Assembly: GCA_026388415.1 (NCBI GenBank)
Contig: JAPLJV010000040.1
Coordinates: forward strand, 31,542-95,541
DNA length: 64,000 nt
From: Deltaproteobacteria bacterium
GTDB taxonomy: Bacteria > Desulfobacterota > Syntrophia > Syntrophales > JACQWR01
Direction of reading: 5' to 3'
In this document: piece by piece, positions 40,752 through 49,209 of the stretch
How the letters are laid out: each line of letters starts with the position of its first letter
How positions within the stretch are numbered: the first letter of the stretch is position 1
Notes under the pieces: generated by a model
What the model was told of the DNA's origin: nothing
Databases searched by the model: none
What the model saw: the letters and a program-made list of their open reading frames with translations, nothing else
Translations under genes and position numbers: made by a program

Positions 40752-41264
40752 ATGTTTACAAAGAAAAGCTATTGGCTGATGGTTCCGGCGGTTGTTTTCT
40801 TTTTTACTTTGGCAGGCAATGCTTTGGCGGCCTGGGGAACAGCGGAATTAGATACGGAGAAGGTCGCCGTAACCTTTGCCCGGGAAGTGGAGCGGGGCGG
40901 ATACAAGATCGTCTCTACAGAAGAACTCAAGCAGTGGATTGACCGGAAAAAGGACATGCTGATCGTGGACACGATGCCCTATGAAGCCAGCTATAAAAAG
41001 GAGCACATCCCCGGAGCGGTACAGATCGAGTTTCCGATTCCGGAAATGGCGAAAATGGATGATGCCATGAAGGCCAATCTGGAAAAACTCCTGGGATCGA
41101 ACAAGGACCGTGTGATTGTGTTTTATTGCGGCTTCGTTAAATGTACCCGAAGCCATAACGCAGCCATGTGGGCCGTGAAGCTCGGGTACAAAAATGTCTA
41201 TCGCCAGCCCGGCGGAATTAAGGCCTGGAAAGAGGCTGAATATCCTGTCGAGAAGGTAAACTGA
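40752..41264 (+). CDS. Exported rhodanese-like protein
   Basis: 170 residues. A signal peptide ends at AGNALA (about residue 26). The rhodanese fold covers about 50-165: IVSTEELKQWIDRKKDMLIVDT, HIPGAVQIEFP, and the active-site Cys in VIVFYCGFVKCTRSHNAAMW, followed by GYKNVYRQPGGIKAW. The loop after the Cys (GFVKCTRS) has a second Cys, so a disulfide exchange role is possible. It would act in the periplasm on sulfane sulfur or selenium. It has a GGAAAGGGG ribosome site and is in the same run as the MauE-like gene. Confidence 0.88.
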   Translation: MFTKKSYWLMVPAVVFFFTLAGNALAAWGTAELDTEKVAVTFAREVERGGYKIVSTEELKQWIDRKKDMLIVDTMPYEASYKKEHIPGAVQIEFPIPEMAKMDDAMKANLEKLLGSNKDRVIVFYCGFVKCTRSHNAAMWAVKLGYKNVYRQPGGIKAWKEAEYPVEKVN

Positions 41265-41306
41265 GGAGTATCTGCATGGGTAACGCAAAGAGAAAAGTGA
41301 AATCTT

Positions 41307-42299
41307 TTGCCTTTTACTTTTAACTTTTTACCGAGAAAAGGAGGAAACAAAATCAGCCCGTCTTTTGCACAAAAGCTCCCTGTTCCTCTAAGGGCTGCCG
41401 GGATCGAGACTTTACAGATAAATGTCGGCTACCGGTGTAACCTGGAATGCCAGCATTGTCATGTCGAGGCCGGGCCGCAGCGCACGGAAATAATGTCTAA
41501 GCCGGTTATGGGTCAATGTTTACAGATTTTACAATCCCATCCCATTCCCATCATAGACATTACCGGCGGAGCGCCCGAAATGCATGAAGACCTTCCCTGG
41601 TTCCTTCAGAAATGCGCTGATTTGAACCGCCGCCTGCTTGTGCGCACGAATGCGGTCATCCTGTTGGAAAAGGGATATGAAGGCTTTATTGATCTCTATG
41701 CACGGTGCAACGTGGAAGTCATCGTTTCCTTGCCCCATTCAGAGGCAACAATGACTGATTGGCAGAGAGGAGAAGGGGTATTCCCGCGCATCATTGAGGC
41801 GCTCCATCGGCTCAATGATCGCGGCTACGGACAGGTCAACAGTGGCCTGATTGTCAATCTGGTTCATAATCCCGGCGGGGCAGATATTCCTGGTCCGCAG
41901 GCCTGTTTGGAAAACCAGTATCGGAAGATGCTAAAAGAAAAACATGGGGTTGATTTTAATCAACTATTTTGTATCACCAATATGCCGATCGGTCGCTATT
42001 TGCATTATTTACAAAAGACGGACGATTATGAAGGCTACATGAATACTTTGGTTAATGCTTTTAATCCGCTGGCCCTGGAGAGGGTAATGTGTAAGAGAAG
42101 CCTTTCCGTCGCCTGTGATGGCAGTCTCTATGACTGTGATTTCAATCAGATGATTGGGTTAACCACCGATCACGGCGTACCGGATCATATTTCCGTCTTT
42201 GATTTTGAAAAGCTTTCCCAACGGGAAATCGTTACGGGCAATCACTGCTACGGATGCACGGCTGGTGCAGGAAGCTCGTGCCAGGGGACAGTGACTTGA
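41307..42299 (+). CDS. ArsS-like radical SAM/Cys-rich protein
   Basis: From a TTG at 41307 this reads 330 residues; the true start may be ATC at 41352, which lies seven bases after a strong GGAGG and would give a typical N-terminus. Radical SAM motif CNLECQHCHVEAGPQRTE near 45-60, ITGGAPEMHEDLPWFL near 92, and a C-terminal Cys-rich (DUF3641-type) domain with VMCKRSLSVACDGSLYDCDFNQM and CYGCTAGAGSSCQGT. Homologues named ArsS take part in arsenosugar synthesis, and some carry selenocysteine in the last Cys motif; here it is Cys. No arsM lies nearby, so the arsenic role is not supported by context. The neighbours point to selenium or sulfur metabolism. Confidence 0.85.
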   Translation: MPFTFNFLPRKGGNKISPSFAQKLPVPLRAAGIETLQINVGYRCNLECQHCHVEAGPQRTEIMSKPVMGQCLQILQSHPIPIIDITGGAPEMHEDLPWFLQKCADLNRRLLVRTNAVILLEKGYEGFIDLYARCNVEVIVSLPHSEATMTDWQRGEGVFPRIIEALHRLNDRGYGQVNSGLIVNLVHNPGGADIPGPQACLENQYRKMLKEKHGVDFNQLFCITNMPIGRYLHYLQKTDDYEGYMNTLVNAFNPLALERVMCKRSLSVACDGSLYDCDFNQMIGLTTDHGVPDHISVFDFEKLSQREIVTGNHCYGCTAGAGSSCQGTVT

Positions 42300-42310
42300 T
42301 GCCGCAAAAT

Positions 42311-42344
42311 GTAGGGTGTGTTAGCTAAGCGTAACGCACCTAAT
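42311..42344. repeat. Palindromic repeat GGTGTGTTAGC/GCGTAACGCACC
   Basis: GTAGGGTGTGTTAGC, TAA, GCGTAACGCACC forms an imperfect hairpin of about 11 bp. The GTAGGGTGxGTTA/TAACGCACC pair is a widespread bacterial intergenic repeat. It lies between the ArsS-like gene and the DsrE gene. Confidence 0.7.
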
Positions 42345-42367
42345 TGATTACGGAAAGGAAGAAAAAG

Positions 42368-42712
42368 ATGACGACGAGCAACTTTGTTTATTACATTACC
42401 TCGGACAAGATCGGCAGCCAGGATCAGGAATTGGGCAGTCGGCTTATGAACACCTTCTTCTTGAAATTAGTCCAGGCGGTAAAGCATCCTTCTCATATAA
42501 TCCTGATGGAACGAGGAGTTCAACTACTATTGCCGGAATCTCCTTCCCTTGATGCAATGAGAGTGCTGCAGGAAAGGGGCGTCGAAGTGCTTGCCTGCCA
42601 GACCTGCCTCGATTATTACGGCATAAGGGAAAAGATCGGGGCGGGGAAGATATCCAACATGGCCGATATAATCGAGGCGATGCAGGCTGCGGATAAGGTT
42701 ATTCACCTGTAG
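42368..42712 (+). CDS. DsrE-family protein like the C-terminal domain of YedF (selenium metabolism)
   Basis: 114 residues from ATG 42368, with GGAAAGGAAG upstream. FVYYITSDKIGSQDQELGSR, ILMERGVQLLLPESPSLDAM, GVEVLACQTCLDYYGIREKI and GKISNMADIIEAMQAADKVI match the DsrE-like half of YedF, a protein found in genomes that use selenium. The TusA-like N-terminal half is missing. The Cys pair in ACQTC is the presumed sulfur or selenium carrier. It closes the plus-strand run and is convergent with the nicotinate-type operon. Confidence 0.8.
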   Translation: MTTSNFVYYITSDKIGSQDQELGSRLMNTFFLKLVQAVKHPSHIILMERGVQLLLPESPSLDAMRVLQERGVEVLACQTCLDYYGIREKIGAGKISNMADIIEAMQAADKVIHL

Positions 42713-42794
42713 ACAAGATGTCTTACACGCACATGTACCCACGTTTATTTTCTTTTCCACCCCCTTTGCTGGTTCTGGCTTGCACCCTCCCGTT

Positions 42795-43370
42795 TCAGCG
42801 CAATCCATCTTCCTTCTTGGCCTCTGACGTTTTGAGACCGCCGACGCGGGCATGGGGCCTGCCGCCGTCGGTCACCGCTACGGCGAGGAGGATTTCATCC
42901 GCTTTGGGCGCATCATTGACGGAGATGGTCATGCCGTCAAAGTGGGAACGGACAAAGGCGGCATCCTTGAAATGGAGCGGTATGTCTATCGTGTCGCCCA
43001 TCCTGCCGATTTTCTTGACGGAAGGTATGATCGCCTTGCCGCCGCCGCAGGCTGCCCGCAGCGGTGTGCCCAATTTCGGATGGAGGAGCGCGGCCGCATG
43101 TTCCAGCTCGCCCTTTTCGCCAACGATGGCCGCCTTGCCATAACTCTGGACGTCGCGGTCCTTGCCGAGGGCCTCCACCGCCCGATCGGAGATCACCTTG
43201 CCGATATCCTCGCTGTAATCAATCAGGGCATTCAAATCTTCCTGGAACATACCTGCATAGGGGTTTTTGATGATCGCCGCCACAGCCGCCTTTCTTACGG
43301 GCTTTGCCGCTCGCTTCTCTCCGTCCAGGTAAATGTCCTCCACAATCGTGACAATCTTTCTAATTTCCAC
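42795..43370 (-). CDS. Amino acid synthesis family (DUF1185) protein
   Basis: 191 residues from GTG 43370, behind GGAGGTGGAAC. IRKIVTIVEDIYLDGEKRAAKPVRKAAVAAIIKNPYAG is the family opening, then GKAAIVGEKGELEHAAALLHPKLG, GGGKAIIPSVKKIGRMGDTI and DIPLHFKDAAFVRSHFDGMT. The family has no established function; its name is historical. It is often beside cyclic-amide hydrolases and is the last gene of the molybdenum-hydroxylase/enamidase operon here, overlapping the previous gene by 11 bases. A role in breakdown of an N-heterocycle is therefore likely but not shown. Confidence 0.85.
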   Translation of the reverse strand: MEIRKIVTIVEDIYLDGEKRAAKPVRKAAVAAIIKNPYAGMFQEDLNALIDYSEDIGKVISDRAVEALGKDRDVQSYGKAAIVGEKGELEHAAALLHPKLGTPLRAACGGGKAIIPSVKKIGRMGDTIDIPLHFKDAAFVRSHFDGMTISVNDAPKADEILLAVAVTDGGRPHARVGGLKTSEAKKEDGLR

Positions 43371-44346
43371 GTTCCACCTCCAACGTTATGTTGGGGCGAT
43401 GTATGCGTCGCCCGTACGATATGTTATTCCATTCCTCAATCAAAGCGCTATCTTTGTTGGCGTCGTCGTCGGCTTCCTCGACGTATGTACAATACGCCTC
43501 GTCGCCCCCTCCTTGCCGCCTCGATATCATCTTTGATTTAGAAATGGAATTATTCCCGGCACCCATCGTGGCCGCCATTTCCCCTTTTATTACAATCAAA
43601 GCATCATGGATTATCCCCCGAGCTTTCAGCCGCTCAGCCTCGGCAAGACCGTTCCGGAGAGCCTGCATCACAAGCCCCCGCTCCATTTCCCCGATCCTTA
43701 TCGTCACCAGCTCGTCAGGGATATCCGTTAACGGGTCAATGTCGCCGGCTCTTTGCCGCGCCACGGCGTCGGTCGGTACGTTTGTCCGGTTCCCCAGGAA
43801 CGTCGCCGCCGCATCGGCGACCGCTCCCGTGGCGGCAACGACCGTCGCCAGGTCTGCGAGCCCGAGGGTAAAACTCCGGCCGCCAAATCCGCTCGTCGCG
43901 ATGCCAAATCCGTTTATGCCCCCTATTCTTAACACATAGGGAGTGGGGCTACCCGTGGCAATGTTGCCAATCCCTATTCCCAGGGTCTTGTCCGTACTAT
44001 TGAAGATGGATATATCCCCACCGTTGTTGACCATAATCAAATCAGGAGCATCAGTTTTCAGGAACTCCCTGAGCGCGTCCGACACAGCTCCGGCTACTGC
44101 CGCTAAGGGTGTAAGGCCCTCCTCATCCACCACCCGGGTCGCCTCAACCATGCTTCGGACCGTCGGCGGCAGACCCTTGACGTTTTTGATCCGGTAAGCC
44201 TTCTGTTTCAGCAGCGGCAGGTAAGCCCCGATCTCAGCCAGGATGCTTTTTACAGCCGCTTCGACCTTTGCGAGCTCGAATTCAAATGTTCTGCCGCCCT
44301 TCTCTGCCGTAATTACCAGGCTGGCCGGACCGATTTCGACGTGCAT
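43360..44346 (-). CDS. UPF0280 (ApbE-superfamily-like) protein with repeat-derived tail
   Basis: 328 residues. The core of about 265 residues carries UPF0280 strings: VNNGGDISIFN near 150, GIGIGNIATGSPTPYVLRIG near 170, GFGIATSGFGGRSFTLGLAD near 190, AATFLGNRTNV near 220. The family is related to the flavin transferase ApbE but its function is unknown. The last 60 residues (after MGAGNNS) contain a GGGDEAYCTYVEEADDDANK string and end within an intergenic-type palindrome at 43394-43413, so the original stop seems to have been lost. It overlaps the hnr stop by one base. Co-occurrence with 6-hydroxynicotinate reductase suggests maturation of a flavoenzyme or a side step in the pathway. Confidence 0.8.
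   Translation of the reverse strand: MHVEIGPASLVITAEKGGRTFEFELAKVEAAVKSILAEIGAYLPLLKQKAYRIKNVKGLPPTVRSMVEATRVVDEEGLTPLAAVAGAVSDALREFLKTDAPDLIMVNNGGDISIFNSTDKTLGIGIGNIATGSPTPYVLRIGGINGFGIATSGFGGRSFTLGLADLATVVAATGAVADAAATFLGNRTNVPTDAVARQRAGDIDPLTDIPDELVTIRIGEMERGLVMQALRNGLAEAERLKARGIIHDALIVIKGEMAATMGAGNNSISKSKMISRRQGGGDEAYCTYVEEADDDANKDSALIEEWNNISYGRRIHRPNITLEVERGN
43385..43415. repeat. Palindrome inside the UPF0280 gene tail
   Basis: GGGCGA (43394-43399) and TCGCCC (43408-43413) around an 8-base loop, followed by GTACGATATG, resembles intergenic GGGGCGA...TCGCCC repeats. It is translated as YGRRIHRPNITLE in the 3' end of the UPF0280 gene. A further G/C-rich GTCGTCGTCGG block at 43461-43475 may belong to the same insertion. 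Confidence 0.6.
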
Positions 44347-45881
44347 CAGTCCCGGGGGAGAGGCTCAGCAGCCACTATTTCCGCGAGCACTTCTGCCACC
44401 GGTCTCACGGCTTCAATGTGCCCCCCGATCTCCCGGAAGGTCTCCATGGTCATCGTATACTCCACGGGGAGTACAAAAGAGGGAGTGGGCGAGAGATAGA
44501 TGCTGCCATACCGGATCCGTTCCACGTCCACGAGGAAGTTGATGCCGCCGCCGGGAAAGATGAAGGGTCTCGCACCGCCGATGGTGACTGCTACCTTGCC
44601 CGCATGGACGGCACGCGTCAGCTTGATGGGGTTTTTGGTGACTCCGGCCCGCGCCGACCCACCCACACCGGCCGCAAAGACCGCACTCACTCGCGACTCC
44701 TCACAGGAGTCCTGCAGCACCCGGATAAACTCCATTGCCTCCCCGGTTGGCGTTTCAGGTTGAAACCGGCCGCCTTTAATCCGGTAATAGGCAAAATTCC
44801 TGCCCGTCGTTTCCGTCACCATAAGGCTCATACCTTCTGGGCATCGCTCCAGGTCTATCTCCTTTATCACCTCCAAGGGATCCTCGATGTCCGTCCCGCC
44901 CCACCCTGTGCCCTTCTCCAGAAAATAGCGACCATCCGTGCTTTTCCGGCCCACGATGTGGATGCCCGATCGTTTCTTGCCGAGGTACCGCCCCGAAGGG
45001 TGCTCGCTGAAAAGCCCCGTTATATGGCCATCCAGAACAATAATCTCATCAGCCGCCTTTTGCATGTAGGCAGCGAACAGCCCTGTCGTCGCGCTACCGC
45101 AGCCAACGCGCATCTTCTCCCGCACCTGACCGTCAACCACGGGTGACTTGCCAAGCGTAACCTCCAGGGTCGGTCCATCCTCAACGTCCACCTTTATCGT
45201 TTTCCCCTGCAGAAACTCGAAAAGGACTTTGGCGGCGAAGATACCGTCTTTTGAGGTAAGGATATTGACGCCCCCGAGGGAAAGGATTTTCGAACCATAC
45301 TCCTCGGTGCAGAGGTGACCAACTTGCCTTTTCCCTTTCCGTTTCACAAAGACCTTTTTGCCCTCCTGGCCGAGGTTCAGATCGGTGTCTACCTTCAATT
45401 TCATCCCGCTGTAGCTCAAAGGAGCCTCGGTGACAACGGTAACAATGTCTATTCCGTCCCGGACACCGGTGACTATGAAGGGGGACGGGATGAAATCAGG
45501 ATAGGTGGTGCCCGATCCGATGCCGGTGAGAAGAGGTTCACTCAGAGCTCCCGCAGCGGCCACGCCCACAATATCAGCAACCTCCGCGTAGGTATGAACC
45601 CTGGCTTTGCGCACAATCCCCCCCGCCTCATTAAAGTATCTCTGACAGGCCCCAGAAACGCCCTCAGGTATCCGGCACATGATGGGGCAGTGGGTGCACA
45701 CGGGTCTTTCGTCCTCAAGCTCGAAGGAGAACACGCCCTCCGGACAAACCTTCAAGCAGGTCTTGCAGTCAACGCATCCCGCTGCCATCTGCACTTTTTT
45801 GCCTTTCACACTGAGTACGCCAAGAGGGCAGACTTCTGCGCAGATACCGCAGCCCTTGCATTTTTCGCTGTCTATCTTCAT
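44346..45881 (-). CDS. hnr: 6-hydroxynicotinate reductase
   Basis: 511 residues. The start MKIDSEKCKGCGICAEVCPLG and CVDCKTCLKVCPEG hold two [4Fe-4S] clusters; RPVCTHCPIMCRIPEGVSGACQRY may hold a third. The large remainder (about 110-500) has no common domain name but matches my memory of the flavin/Fe-S 6-hydroxynicotinate reductase of Eubacterium barkeri, including FNEAGGIVRKARVHTY and GSGTTYPDFIPSPFIVTGVRDGID. The enzyme uses reduced ferredoxin to convert 6-hydroxynicotinate into 1,4,5,6-tetrahydro-6-oxonicotinate. Position directly after enamidase and the hydroxylase fits exactly. Residual doubt concerns the natural ring substrate. Confidence 0.82.
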   Translation of the reverse strand: MKIDSEKCKGCGICAEVCPLGVLSVKGKKVQMAAGCVDCKTCLKVCPEGVFSFELEDERPVCTHCPIMCRIPEGVSGACQRYFNEAGGIVRKARVHTYAEVADIVGVAAAGALSEPLLTGIGSGTTYPDFIPSPFIVTGVRDGIDIVTVVTEAPLSYSGMKLKVDTDLNLGQEGKKVFVKRKGKRQVGHLCTEEYGSKILSLGGVNILTSKDGIFAAKVLFEFLQGKTIKVDVEDGPTLEVTLGKSPVVDGQVREKMRVGCGSATTGLFAAYMQKAADEIIVLDGHITGLFSEHPSGRYLGKKRSGIHIVGRKSTDGRYFLEKGTGWGGTDIEDPLEVIKEIDLERCPEGMSLMVTETTGRNFAYYRIKGGRFQPETPTGEAMEFIRVLQDSCEESRVSAVFAAGVGGSARAGVTKNPIKLTRAVHAGKVAVTIGGARPFIFPGGGINFLVDVERIRYGSIYLSPTPSFVLPVEYTMTMETFREIGGHIEAVRPVAEVLAEIVAAEPLPRD

Positions 45882-45896
45882 TTCGTCTTCCCTGCC

Positions 45897-47045
45897 CTAT
45901 GAAGTTTTCCGGACCGGCGGCGGCGTGTTTCTACTCACCTGGGTCTTCACGACTCCGTCTATGATCACCATCGCTATGCCGGGTATATCGCCCGCTTCAA
46001 TGGCCGCTTTGGCGTTCTTTCCTGCGGAGCCCATAGGGGCGTCAATGATCTGCAGATCGGCGTCTTCGCCAATCTTCACCAATCCGTGCGACAGGCCGAA
46101 AACCCGCTTTGTATTGCCGGTGGCGCAGCAAATGGCGATTTCAGCAGGGATGTTGCAGAGGGCGGAGACGAAATTAACCATTCTCCAGATACCGAGCGGT
46201 ATAACGCCGGTGCCGGAGGGCGCATCGTTACCGATGATAAGCCGCTCGAGGTTGCCTTTGCTCTGCATGAAATTGACGATCTCAAGGGCTACTTTAAGGT
46301 TGCCACAGTGGACAATCTCGATGGCACATTCCGTCTTCTCGATGACCTTAATCGCTTCCGACACGGGAACGCTCGTAGGACCGCCATTGAGGTGGCAGGC
46401 AACGGTCGGGTTGGCAATCATTACGTCCTCGCAGGTGACCGTGGAACTGCCCGGAACGGAGGTGCCGCCCACGTGCATGAGCACTTTCATGCCGTAGCGC
46501 TTTGCCCATTCCGCCATCACCCTGGCTTCTGCGGCCGCCTTGACGCTGCCGAGACCGATTTCACCCACAAGCCAGACCCCGTCGGCGGCAAGCTCCTTGA
46601 AATCCTCTTCCACAAGTCCCTTCTCCAGGATGAGCGCGCCGCCATATACCTTGACACCTGCCGGCCTGGCTTTGGCAAAGGACAGGTGCGCCAGCAGGGC
46701 GAGGGCCTTCGTCCCCTTGGGGTCCGTCGGCCTGCCCGGCAAGTGCACCTCGCCCGCGGAAATCATGCTCGTCACACCGCCGTGGAGGCTGCTTTCAATG
46801 AAGTTCAACTGGCTCTGCCGGGGAGTAAAATCACCAAACACCGGATGGCTGTGGGAATCTATGAAACCGGGGCAGACAGTCATACCGCCCGCATCAATCA
46901 CCCGGTCGCCGTCCGGGGAGTTTCCCGCCTCTATGGATATGATCTTGCCGGCCTCGACGCAGAGAGAAACCGGGCCATCAATGAATGGCTCGCAAAGATC
47001 ACCCGTGAAAATGCTGCCTATGTTCTTGATTACCAATGTGCTCAT
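45897..47045 (-). CDS. ena: Enamidase (1,4,5,6-tetrahydro-6-oxonicotinate hydrolase)
   Basis: 382 residues, amidohydrolase superfamily. Metal site HSHP in PGFIDSHSHPVFG near 67, bridging position in VGEIGLGSVK near 160, His in VLMHVGGTSVPGSSTVT near 190 and CHLNGGPTSVPV near 217, and the catalytic Asp in IIGNDAPSGTGVIPLGI near 275. These strings, FTPRQSQLNFIESSLHGGVTSMISAG and the ending SRNTPPP follow the characterised E. barkeri enamidase very closely. It hydrolyses the reduced lactam ring to (S)-2-formylglutarate and ammonia. The gene lies between the hydroxylase and hnr. Confidence 0.9.
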   Translation of the reverse strand: MSTLVIKNIGSIFTGDLCEPFIDGPVSLCVEAGKIISIEAGNSPDGDRVIDAGGMTVCPGFIDSHSHPVFGDFTPRQSQLNFIESSLHGGVTSMISAGEVHLPGRPTDPKGTKALALLAHLSFAKARPAGVKVYGGALILEKGLVEEDFKELAADGVWLVGEIGLGSVKAAAEARVMAEWAKRYGMKVLMHVGGTSVPGSSTVTCEDVMIANPTVACHLNGGPTSVPVSEAIKVIEKTECAIEIVHCGNLKVALEIVNFMQSKGNLERLIIGNDAPSGTGVIPLGIWRMVNFVSALCNIPAEIAICCATGNTKRVFGLSHGLVKIGEDADLQIIDAPMGSAGKNAKAAIEAGDIPGIAMVIIDGVVKTQVSRNTPPPVRKTS

Positions 47046-47064
47046 GTTTCCTCCTTCGTTCTAC

Positions 47065-49203
47065 TCAGCCAATCAGTTTCTTCAGCCGCTCCATGTCCAC
47101 GGGCAATTCAAAAGGCCGCGCACCGGTGGCATCCGTTATGGCATTGACTATGGCCGCCGCCTGCGGAATGAGAGCCGGCTCTCCCACACCCTTCGCGCCG
47201 AAGGGACCGGTCGGCTCTTCATCTTCTACCAGGTGAACTTCGATATCGGGCATATCCAGGGACGTAGGAATGTAATAGCCGTCAAAGGATTCCGTCTTGC
47301 CCGGTTCGAAGGCCTCCATAAGGGCAAAACCGATCCCCATGGCAACGCCCCCGTACACCTGGCCTTTTACCAGGGTAGGATTCACGACCTTTCCCACATC
47401 ATGGGCGGCATGAACCTTCACTATGCGGCATTCTCCCGTCACCCGGTCCACGTCAACCTCGGTCATGTGTGTGGCAAAGGCATAGGTGGCGTAGGGCACG
47501 CCCTGACAGGTTGCGGGATCAACGGGGGTGGTGGGCGGATCGAAAAAGCCCTCGAAGACAGCGGTCCCCCTGGCATTGGCTTCTTCGCAAATATCACGCA
47601 GATCACGCCCGCGGTAGTACCCTGATTCTTCGAGGTATGATCTCGTCCTGGCCGAGGCCTCATAGACAGCCCTACCGGTGATATAGGTGTGTCTGCTGGC
47701 AGAAGACGAACCGGCATCCCGGGACGTATCCGTATCGCCGCGCACGAGCTGCACCGCATTTCCTCCGACGCCTAAGGTCTCCATCATGATCTGCATGAGG
47801 ACCGTGTCGGAACCCTGTCCTATCTCACAGGCGCCCAGATGGAGGGCGATCCTTCCGTCTCCCGCGAGGCGGATGTGACATCCCGACGGATTCGATGAGC
47901 CTGTGTTGCCGCATCCGTAATACATGCACCCCAAGCCGAAGCCCCGTCTATCGCTTTCCTTTTTCCGGGCGCGCCAGTAGGGCTCCACCTTCCGGAGCGT
48001 CTCCACCAGCCCCACACTGTGCTCCAGCAACTGTGATGTAGCGGTATATGATCCTTTGCGGAGCGCGTTTTTAACCCTGATATCGAGACGATCCATGCCC
48101 AGGCGCATCGCGATCTGGTCCAGTTGCGATTCGTGGGCAAAGGCCAGTTGGGGAATCCCGAAGCCACGCATTGCCCCGCTTACGGGGTTGTTCGTATAGA
48201 ACATCCGGCTCTCCACATAAGCATGAGGAACCTCGTAGGGGCCGGTGGCGTGGCAAGCGGCCCGGAGGCAGACTACTTCCCCGTAAGAGACAAAAGCGCC
48301 TGTGTCACCGACAATACTTACCTTCACCCCCGTGATGGAGCCGTCCCTACGTACGCCCGTGGTATAATCAATATAGAGGGGGTGTCTCTTGGTATTGGAG
48401 AGAAAGCTCTCTTCCCGGCTGAACCGCATCAGCACGGGCCTTCTGGTATGGTAAACGGCCAGCGCGAGATAGCCCTCCACGGTCATGTCGAGCTTGCCTC
48501 CGAAACCGCCCCCGGTTGTGGTCTGTATCATCTGCACCGATTCCTCGGGGATTGCCAGAAGCCGGGAAACCTCACGCCTCTTGTAGTGGATATTCTGGGT
48601 AGAGGAAGCAATAACGATCCTGCCGCTGCCGTCTACATAACCGATCCCGGCCTCAGTCTCGAGGAAGGCATGGTCCACCCAGGTAGTTCTGTAAGTGTTC
48701 GAGACGACCACATCGGCATCGGCCAGGGCCCGTTCGGCATCGCCCTTGATCAGCGTCCGCAGGCACAGGAGATTCCCCGACTCCCCGTGGATGGACGGAG
48801 CTGTGTCCGGGGATGCAGAGGGAGCGAAAACGGGGGTAATCTCATCGTAGGCGATCGTTATCAGGGACATGGCCTGCCGGGCAGTCCTCTCCGTCTCTGC
48901 CACCACAATGAGGATGGGCTGACCGACGCAATAGACCCGGCCGTCGGCCAGGTAGGGCTGGTCCTTCTTGATAATCCCGAAAAGGTTTTCACCCGGCACG
49001 TCGCGAACAGTGATGATCTTTACGACGCCTGCCAATTTGAGAGCGGCCGCGCTGTCAATCGTGCGTATTATGGCATGGGGCCGCGTGCTTCTCAGAATGG
49101 CGGCATGCAGCATACCCTCCATCATCATGTCGCCGGCAAAGACCGGCCTTCCCAGCACCTTGTCCAGAGAGTCAATCCTCGGCATGTCTTTACCGATAAA
49201 CAT
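47065..49203 (-). CDS. Molybdenum hydroxylase large subunit (nicotinate dehydrogenase-like)
   Basis: 712 residues, xanthine dehydrogenase family MoCo subunit. N-terminal a/b hammerhead (PRIDSLDKVLGRPVFAGDMM to about 110), then TTGGGFGGKLDMTVEGYLAL near 230 (MoCo loop), GAMRGFGIPQLAFAHESQLD near 340, EIGQGSDTVLMQIMMETLGV near 455, and the catalytic Glu in GAKGVGEPALIPQAAAI near 685. In E. barkeri nicotinate dehydrogenase these parts are split over two proteins and the cofactor carries labile selenium; here they are one chain. It hydroxylates C6 of the pyridine ring with water as oxygen source, passing electrons to the Fe-S and FAD subunits encoded upstream. Confidence 0.87.
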   Translation of the reverse strand: MFIGKDMPRIDSLDKVLGRPVFAGDMMMEGMLHAAILRSTRPHAIIRTIDSAAALKLAGVVKIITVRDVPGENLFGIIKKDQPYLADGRVYCVGQPILIVVAETERTARQAMSLITIAYDEITPVFAPSASPDTAPSIHGESGNLLCLRTLIKGDAERALADADVVVSNTYRTTWVDHAFLETEAGIGYVDGSGRIVIASSTQNIHYKRREVSRLLAIPEESVQMIQTTTGGGFGGKLDMTVEGYLALAVYHTRRPVLMRFSREESFLSNTKRHPLYIDYTTGVRRDGSITGVKVSIVGDTGAFVSYGEVVCLRAACHATGPYEVPHAYVESRMFYTNNPVSGAMRGFGIPQLAFAHESQLDQIAMRLGMDRLDIRVKNALRKGSYTATSQLLEHSVGLVETLRKVEPYWRARKKESDRRGFGLGCMYYGCGNTGSSNPSGCHIRLAGDGRIALHLGACEIGQGSDTVLMQIMMETLGVGGNAVQLVRGDTDTSRDAGSSSASRHTYITGRAVYEASARTRSYLEESGYYRGRDLRDICEEANARGTAVFEGFFDPPTTPVDPATCQGVPYATYAFATHMTEVDVDRVTGECRIVKVHAAHDVGKVVNPTLVKGQVYGGVAMGIGFALMEAFEPGKTESFDGYYIPTSLDMPDIEVHLVEDEEPTGPFGAKGVGEPALIPQAAAIVNAITDATGARPFELPVDMERLKKLIG

Positions 49204-49209
49204 CGCTTG

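Noticed and set aside
42230..42299. Selenocysteine codon in the ArsS-like protein
   Set aside because: The C-terminal motif has an ordinary Cys codon (SSCQG), and the terminal TGA is followed by sequence that does not continue the family.
46086..47147. 353-codon open frame opposite the enamidase gene
   Set aside because: It shadows a gene with clear metal-binding motifs and has no ribosome site.
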